Source: Oreohelix idahoensis (taxonomy: Eukaryota; Mollusca; Gastropoda; Stylommatophora; Oreohelicidae). Taken from it: a stretch of DNA of 64,000 bases. Positions 57,341 to 64,000 of the stretch are shown here, piece after piece. The first letter of the stretch is position 1. Every line of letters starts with the position of its first letter. The notes under the pieces are model-generated. The model did not search any database, was not told the origin of the DNA, and worked only from the letters and a program-made list of their open reading frames with translations. Position numbers and translations under genes: made by a program. The stretch covers positions 1 through 64,000 of the forward strand of contig JAMPIV010019090.1 in the NCBI GenBank assembly GCA_024509875.1, given 5' to 3'.

Positions 57341-58540
57341 CTATCTGTCGGTACCATTTCCTCTTTTGCGTTTTCTCCTCCCCCGTAATTTCCTTGCAGC
57401 GCGCGGTAGATTAGGATTACCTAATGTTGCGGCCCCCCTGTGATCTAAATCAAGCTGGCTGTCTGGGTAAGAAATCGCCGTAACCGGGCGTAACTGTTTA
57501 CCGGTGGTTTTGTCTGCTGGGGCGAAATTGTTGTGGTCTGCTACCAAAACCGTTGGGCTATCTTCCCTCACTAACATGGACGAGTGGGTTTTAGACGATA
57601 TTTCTTCACTGTTGGTTTTAGGCCCCAATTGGCCGGATCGGCTATCTATCGTTAGAAAGCCAGAAGGTGGGAATCTCCCCTCGTCACCCTTCTGGGGCCC
57701 CGAGATATCGGTCCCTGAATTAATTAACGGTACAGACCGATAAGAGGCAGATTCACCCGAAGGGCCCGTTCCTATACTGTCGGCGCCTACCTGGTATGGC
57801 CTCACACTGGAGATACTCTTATCGTCTGGTTTTTGACCCGTGCCATCCCATGGTGGGTCCATCTCCTATCTTTCCGTACCTGTATCCAATTTGATTGGGG
57901 AAACAGGAGCGTTCGACCTCCTGTGGCTAAATTAGCTGGTAGCCAGCAATGCATTGCCCTCTGGTTCGCTTAACGGATGCCTAGAGACTACTCCTTCCTC
58001 TACCCTCTCTCCAGGGGTTCTCACTGGGTTGCGCCTGACCTCAGCGACATCCGTTTCCCCTACTAAGCAGAACGCATCTGGTTTTACGTTTTTGCTTCTC
58101 GCCTCGTTGCAAGAGTCGCTTCCTGTAAGCGAGATAGTAGTGGGGTGTGACCCATCTCCGTTTATAGGCAAACGGTCGCTCAGTCCACTGGCCTCATCCT
58201 TATGAGTAAAGGGCTGGATGTATGTGGCTCCAGGGCTGGTTGGAACCATATGCTCGCTCTTGTCAGTATTTCCCTCTCCTGAGGGAGCTAATACCATCGG
58301 GGCCTAATTCCCGACGACAAAAGAGATCTGTCTTTTTCTGGCTATTTAGCGAGTCGGAACAGGACTGTCATGCAAGCCTCCGAAATACACCATCTTTTGC
58401 AAACAAACACACTTCTCCACTGTCATTTAAGGCCTCATAGAACCTCTTCCCGCTCACGGACACAAGACACTATTCCGACGACTCTGTCTTGATATTGCTC
58501 CACCCTTGGGCCGTTAATATGGGGTGCATTCCCACTCTTT
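57341..58540 (-). pseudogene. element 3 C-terminal ORF, disordered tail
   Basis: Minus strand. From about 58540 the frame reads GCISWYVNKRVGMHPILTA, then SVSGKRFYEALNDSGEVCL and FAKDGVFRRLA, with a stop before and after. It passes by frameshift near 58300 into a long, Ser/Pro/Gly/Asp-rich frame (58297-57341) broken by TAA and TAG near 57932 and 57870. It ends in basic residues RAARKLRGRRKRKRGN and a stop 69 bp before the polypurine tract. The position suggests the last protein of the element. I do not recognise the family: it could be a pol C-terminal extension or an extra ORF. The stops may be real decay or sequence errors. Confidence 0.4.
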
Positions 58541-58719
58541 TATTCACGTACCAGCTGATACAGCCTTGATGTGGGAGCCCATCCTTGCGAGTAGCAAGGA
58601 TTGGTGTCGGTGGGTTTCCCAAAAACTGCTGGGGGCTGGAGGTGTGTAGTGGTGGGGAGGGGCGTGTACGTGGGAGAAAGTGTGGAAGTAGTCGGGCGCA
58701 GTAGTGGCGAGAGGTTGGC

Positions 58720-58808
58720 GGAGGGGGGGTGGGGGGGGGCCGGGGGTGAGGCCATTACAGTGGCGAGTGCATGGATACACCCTCCCCCCCCCCTCCCCCC
58801 CCCCCCCA
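58720..58808. repeat. G-tract and C-tract pair
   Basis: G-rich run at 58720-58747 and C-rich run at 58782-58808, able to pair with each other. A likely source of sequence error. Confidence 0.85.
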
Positions 58809-58821
58809 ACGCAATATTGGC

Positions 58822-59170
58822 TACCTGCAAGACGCTGTGAAGTCCCTCTCCTCAAAGAACCGCACCAATATCAACCTTTTTTCCTCTTTGACATCTGCCC
58901 GGCTTCCACAGATGTCGGCGACTATAACTGGGATTAAGCACGCTGTCAAACAAAACACGGCTAGTATGAGTTTCCGTTTTTTCACTAAAGGCTGGTCCGC
59001 TGTTGGTAGAACAACTTCTTTGATCTTGAAGGAGTTCCCAATTTGTTCCCTTGTTCTGAGTCACTCTCCACCCGCCTAAACAACTACATGGTGACCGGGA
59101 TTGTTTACTTTAATCATCATCGACGTACATGGGAAGTCGTTGGCGACACATAACCATCTCGCTACTATAT
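58822..59170 (-). pseudogene. unrecognised frame with a membrane-like segment
   Basis: Minus-strand frame of about 115 codons with stops near 59078 and 59063. It reads NIVARWLCVANDFPCTSMMI, then IKEVVLPTADQPLVKKRK, then a hydrophobic stretch LILAVFCLTACLIPVIVADI and a charged end KEEKRLILVRFFEERD. The basic-then-hydrophobic arrangement looks like a membrane anchor. An Env-like or other accessory protein is possible, but nothing in the sequence names a family. It lies inside candidate element 3. Confidence 0.35.
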
Positions 59171-60229
59171 TCTCATAGGTCCTCCAACCTCGTTTCTGGC
59201 GGGTTCAGCACATGTGAGAGGGTCGACCATTGCTGCACATCTTCTATGAGGCAGGGGGACGCATGTTAGCGGCGACCAGAGAATGGTGCTACCTTTGCGA
59301 GCAATGCCACCCTGCTGCTAGATGAGCATGCAGAAGTAAGCAAGACTGTGACTGGATTGAAACGGGCGTCACTTTGTCCGTAGGCTAGTACAGGAATCTG
59401 CGGTTTAGTTCCTTTTCTGGCCCAGTACCTTTCTCCCCCCCCCCCATCTTTCAGCAACAAAAGAATAATCCTGTCGCAGCAACACACACACACACACACA
59501 CAGTATCCCTGCTTCTGCCAAGCACATACATCAGTCCTCTCCAAGTCACAGGGAGACATAATTGCTTTCAATTAGTTCGCCACATAGTTCAAACATCTTC
59601 GTAGTATCCAGTTCAAAGTTTTTTTTTCTTGCGCAGACCCGACAGACTCCCTCCAACGAGTAGGTAAGTGTTCTAGCCTTTCTGCAAAATTTGGGCTGAA
59701 AATGCCAAAAAAAAAAATTTCTCCTCTGGCCCTCGCTCTCTACCTGAACAATCTCGTTTGGCACTTACGGGGGGTCCATCTCTGAAAGCGCTTGTCTAAC
59801 AGGGCGTTCCGCGCACGGCGCCTCAAAAGTTACTCTTTTTCGTGAGGTTCGTCCCGACGTCATTCTTACTGTAGACGTCTCATAAGCATGCCCTTTTTTA
59901 GTGACTGCGGACTAATTGAGACACTAACAGACTTTCCATCCAACCCGTATGCCTCTGTTAGCGCCATTCCGGTTTCGATAATTTGATTTACTTCCCAAAA
60001 ATAATATCAATTTTTCTCATGCCCGTTAGGGAAAATAGAGCCATTGGAAAATATCATGAGCTGGCCATCCGAGGCCCACAGTCCGTATTCCCTGGGGTGT
60101 CTAGACCGCCACTGAGCTTCTGGGTAAATCCCACAATTCGCTGAACTTGACTGCCCATCACCGACGATCTAACTACCAATGCTGTTCAGATTACCAGAGA
60201 ACTCATTGGCAAAGTTAGTCATGCTGTCC

Positions 60230-60526
60230 TCTCTCATGCTGCCTTCTCATCCTCTTTTCGCTGCTTCTGACGGGCGAGCCTGAGTACATTGCCTTTCATC
60301 CGCCTCCATTCTTCTGAAGTTTCCATCTCGGACCCTGGCCGGTCTTATTTCCTCCATTTTCCTCTTTCCCTGCGAGAAATTCCTTCAATTTCTCCAACTC
60401 ACGGCCTTCTTTCTGGACGTGTCTATCGTATTCTCCCCTTATCATGAATATTCTAGTCTCCTCAACTTATTCCATTCCCATCGTCCTGAGCGCGAGGCAC
60501 CTAGGCCAGACTCGTAACTCGGCCAT
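60230..60526 (-). pseudogene. possible Gag N terminus of element 3
   Basis: Minus strand from an ATG at 60526: MAELRVWPRCLALRTMGME, a stop, then EETRIFMIRGEYDRHVQKEG and RELEKLKEFLAGK, followed after frameshifts by a charged text (RRMEADERQ). A short MAxL start followed by a Glu/Lys/Arg coiled coil is the pattern of the Gag proteins in elements 1 and 2. The frame breaks are frequent and mostly consistent with single-base errors. No capsid, zinc knuckle or protease could be recognised downstream. Confidence 0.35.
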
Positions 60527-61138
60527 ATCCACATGCTCATCCTATAAACCTGATAAATAAACATGCTCTAGGAACTCCCAAAACTACAGAGGAGAATGAC
60601 AAGATAGAAGAGAAAAAAAATCTACGCCGTTACCTACTGGAGCAGAACGTCCCCCTCTATATGAGTACCAGCTGTCCCGGAAAACTAATTCCACTCAGAC
60701 TACCGCAGCCAAATCTTAGTAATAACAGCTACCTGGACAAAAATGTAATTATACCAGCAACCACTAACACCAAAACCTAGACAATTACCTAACACTATCC
60801 TAATTAGCAGAACAAACAAAAAATTCAGTTTAGCCATCACTTACTTCTAAGGTCATCCAGTCAACCTTACTACAAACTACAACATCTATTCTGACTTAAG
60901 CAACGTGTGGAAAAAACCACTTCCTTGTGGAAAAATAAAAACCTTATTAAGAGCCAGCGAACAATCAGTTTGACAGAATAGCTCAGAACGTGTAAGGGAA
61001 AAAAGTTAAAGAATACATCTATTCTCCGAAACCTTCTACAGAAACAAACCTACGAAATCTCGATAAGATCCCAGGAAAATTGCGATCCCAACAGAGTACA
61101 TGAACAATCACCACCGGACGATGGACGCTAACCCACTT

Positions 61139-63420
61139 TGTCACGAAGCTCGGATCTAACAACTAGAGGTTTGTCTTACTGTAAAAGACGAAGACACTAG
61201 TCGGTAAGAAAGTCTCGAAAAGGACATACGATTTTTACTCACACGATGAAAATCTCTCGACAGTGATCATCTTGTGGAAAAGAATGATACTATTGGCGTC
61301 AGGGGCGCGAGAATCTAGAATTGACCCTCCCTTGCCACATGTAGACTTATAATAGCTATAAGCCCCACCACCACTTACTACCCTAAGAGACACAGAGTTT
61401 AATTACAAGACCACAGAACACACCACTAATACAGACGCAACAACAATCTAGCTACCTGTACCGAAAAAATACAGATAACTGATCCAGACTACCAATTTAC
61501 AATATTCTAATTACACCACACAAAATATTCAAGCTACATATCAAAGAAATAGAAGTAAGTGAGTTTCGAGCAGGCACACCCTGAATAACGAACAAAATGC
61601 ACACATTAAAAAAGGTTTATCATCAACCCCAACGCCTTCAACCCACAATCTGCAGACCTGAATGAGGGAAAAGGAACTCAAGATTACACAAAAAAGCCAA
61701 CCACTGCGTAACTCTGGTGGGCGTCTCTGGATTTCGAAGCCAACCACTTCCAAGCACAGCTATTAATATTAGGTTATAGATCTTCTGTACCACTGCGACA
61801 TTGTTGACTCTGCCTAAACGACTACACTATACAGCTTCAATTAGTAGTGATCAGTACACCCAACTGAACGTAACAACCACTATTCATTTGCTACAGAGCT
61901 TTAGTAAAACTTTTAATTAATCAATGCGGCTCACAGGGAATCCGTCTAAGGATGAATACAAGAAAACGACTGACGTCCAGGCTTTTATTTTTCTTCCCCC
62001 TCCCCCCCTTTCTCCCTCAATCAACACCTGGCGCTTCAGTGTCCTGACAAACCAAATCACACTGGATAGTTGAAACTTCGTCCTCTGCAGATTAAGCGTC
62101 TTCCGTTACCGACCCAGCATACCCTCTCGCTTAACCTTCAGAACGATAGCAACATGGTACAACAATCCAGTCTCCCTGATTCTCGACTACAATGCCAGCA
62201 AGCTGACGATCTTTGGCGGATCAAGCACGATGTACTTATCATCAAACACTTGTAGAGGCTATCACTAAGAAGCTGACGGACAACTTCCAATAAAATATCT
62301 GCGCCGCGTTGACGCTCTTATGGGTTTTAGAGCAACCGACACACGCGTATTGTGTCTTGTGACGAAAACCGAAATTAACCGAAACATGCTCTGGCACCAA
62401 TGTGCCCAATTTTGAGCAAGTGTGTAACAATCAAAGAGCTCAGGGCACTAAATGGATTATTCTTATTTTTGTTCTTCTAATTCTCGCCTCTGAGGAGTTT
62501 AATTCTTCCAAGCTCCCGCGGCGTTTCTACATATGAGACACTGCCCAAGCCGAGAGGTGTTCTATGTCGCCTGAATATAATTGTCAGGCGGACTCTCTAC
62601 TCATAACGCTCTTTTCCACTGCGACTGACCTAGCTCATCTAGAATCAAAAGAAAGATAAGGCAAACAGCGTCATATCAACCACATATGCATCATACAATT
62701 GAAAACTGCCTACTCTAACACAACTATAGACCCTTACTTCTTAAACAACTCCCCTGTCCTTATACCCCTGCTCTATTTCGCACTAAGCGCTGTGAACAAA
62801 CAAATTTAATTTTAGTGCCACCTCGAGAACGAGTCCACAGTTTCCATACCATCCCCTTCTCTTTTATCTACCGCCCCCGTTTTTCTAACTGTTAAATAAT
62901 TCTGGCCTGAAATAACTCCCAGACGCCGGCTGACATAATCTTATATTTGTTTAATGCGTGTCTAGCCACCAGAAAACCCAAACACAGATTCAATCTCCTG
63001 TCCGGTAATACCTTTGTGGCTTACCAATATCACTGAGGGACACCCTGTATTCCATGAAGCAATACTAGCTTCTCTACTTAATTATTTCCAAAGGCTGAGT
63101 CTAAATCCGTTCACGTCTCGATATTACATAAGTTCATATACACCATGCTCTCTCTGATAAAATAAATTACACATCCTGACTTTGTAATCCAAATGGACCC
63201 CCTCAGGAACTCCTCGTATGAATTCCCTTTATTACAAGAAATATAATTTCTCATCTATTCAGTCAATTTTCAAATAATGTGACTTACAGACCACCTACCG
63301 TCCAACCTATACTGAACATACACGTCACCCGACATATGCGCGAGAGCCGTCATCCAATTAAAAATAACAAGTATACTTACTTCTACCTTACTTATCTCCG
63401 TGAAATCCCCTTCTGCAACA
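61139..63420 (-). repeat. second, noisy copy of the element 3 LTR
   Basis: Matches 54368 onward from TGTCACGAAG, in the same order throughout (GGTTTATCATCAACCCCAAC, AACTCCCAGACGCCG, GTGTCTAGCCACCAGAAA). The stretch aligned with 54368-56050 (1.68 kb) occupies 2.12 kb here because of very many small insertions. A gap corresponds to about 56045-56180; similarity fades near 63420. Confidence 0.75.
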
Positions 63421-64000
63421 AGCCAGTGCTAGGTGTAAGAGCGTTTTCTTGGAAGAGAGAAGCTGCCAGAACCATTCATATCTAGCTGTCTTCCCTCCTT
63501 CACCTGCCATATGTTACCATTCTAGTATCCTCCGGGTCCCTTCAAAGCATAGTGTCTAAACTGTAGTTGTCCTCACCAGCGGACTCTGGGTCGCTACCTG
63601 AGGAAGTCTGGTACCCTACGCTTTTTTTAGTTTTCTATCGACCATGGCTTGAGACGTGGTAGCCGCACTTCACCCCATATCCAGCAGCACATGGCCAAAC
63701 CCCAATCTTACGTTGGGACTGTTCTATATTAGAGGTCTGCAGCGGATTGGATTATAAGGCATTGACGATTCGATACACTGAGGTTCTTGCGGACCTAGAT
63801 CTGTCTCCCTTACTTGTTTACTTCACACAAGCCCACTTATCCTCAGATACCTCCTTTCTGAAGTTTGAGATCTGGCTACTTTGTGGTTTTTGTAGTCATT
63901 GCCACCACGACTCGCGCATCCATATCTGTCAAGACTGCGGTACACATAATGGTGGGAGACGGTGATAACATATCCAAACGTTCGTATTTCCTCTACCAAC
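63421..64000. other. no recognisable feature
   Basis: Sequence no longer resembles the LTR copy. An open frame at 63747-63965 with several Cys and His residues has no recognised pattern and is not called. Confidence 0.35.

Larger units (their letters stand above)
54368..63420 (-). mobile_element. candidate LTR element 3, unrecognised proteins
   Basis: Direct long repeats (54368-57254 and 61139 to about 63420) enclose about 3.9 kb. On the minus strand that interior has a Gag-like coiled-coil start near 60526 and several degraded frames, and it finishes with a polypurine tract. I find no RT, integrase or protease motif, so it may be a non-autonomous derivative, or the domains may be hidden by sequence errors. 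Confidence 0.45.

Noticed and set aside
63747..63965. Cys/His-containing frame as a zinc-finger gene
   Set aside because: The Cys and His spacing does not match a known finger, and it lies next to low-quality sequence.

Overview
This window is eukaryotic, from a large, repeat-rich invertebrate genome that is most likely a mollusc. It has no dense open reading frames, rRNA or complete tRNA genes. It is filled instead with non-LTR retrotransposon remnants (RTE-, Jockey- and CR1/L2-like), a tRNA-derived SINE family, Tc1/mariner transposons, long-LTR retrotransposons, minisatellites and very long (AT)n and (GATA)n arrays. The mollusc assignment rests on the LINE and SINE styles and on repeats carrying an AAGGGAAATAACT-type motif that I remember as common in molluscs. 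It is an inference. Only one short stretch (35755-35947, minus) looks like a normal spliced host exon.

Layout. 0-2 kb: degraded coding frame on the minus strand, origin unknown. 2.5-5.4 kb: a SINE-like repeat and a 5'-truncated RTE LINE, each with target-site duplications (TSDs). 6-9 kb: a broken Tc1 element, an (AT)n tract and a Jockey-like LINE fragment. 9.4-17 kb: RTE 3' fragments (one amplified into a minisatellite), a mariner with perfect 43-bp inverted repeats, three SINEs and several minisatellites. 17.1-28.4 kb: an RTE reverse-transcriptase gene split by a complete, very young 10.2-kb LTR retrotransposon (17567-27769). 28.4-40 kb: a probable LTR relic, minisatellites, two large GATA arrays around a CR1/L2-like LINE end, the putative host exon, an inverted-repeat MITE and more RTE and SINE fragments. 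40.4-49.3 kb: a second, related 8.8-kb LTR retrotransposon. 49.3-54.1 kb: RTE and RT remnants and a degenerate Tc1/mariner-superfamily element with unusually wide spacing between catalytic residues. 54.4 kb to the end: a probable third, minus-strand LTR element with unrecognised ORFs; its second LTR looks like insertion-rich, poorly corrected sequence.

The most interesting system is the pair of LTR retrotransposons. Both encode Ty3/gypsy-type proteins, but integrase lies upstream of reverse transcriptase and RNase H (gag-protease-integrase-RT-RNase H), the Ty1/copia-like order of the Gmr1 group. Their Gag has an N-terminal coiled coil and a capsid C-terminal segment resembling the SCAN domain. 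Their LTRs exceed 2 kb and are nearly identical within each element. The first is a single uninterrupted 1,497-codon gag-pol frame and may be active. The second has a one-base disruption between integrase and RT.

How the parts relate: elements have inserted into one another (LTR element inside RTE; second LTR element beside a SINE), and LINE 3' tails appear to have seeded several of the simple-repeat arrays.
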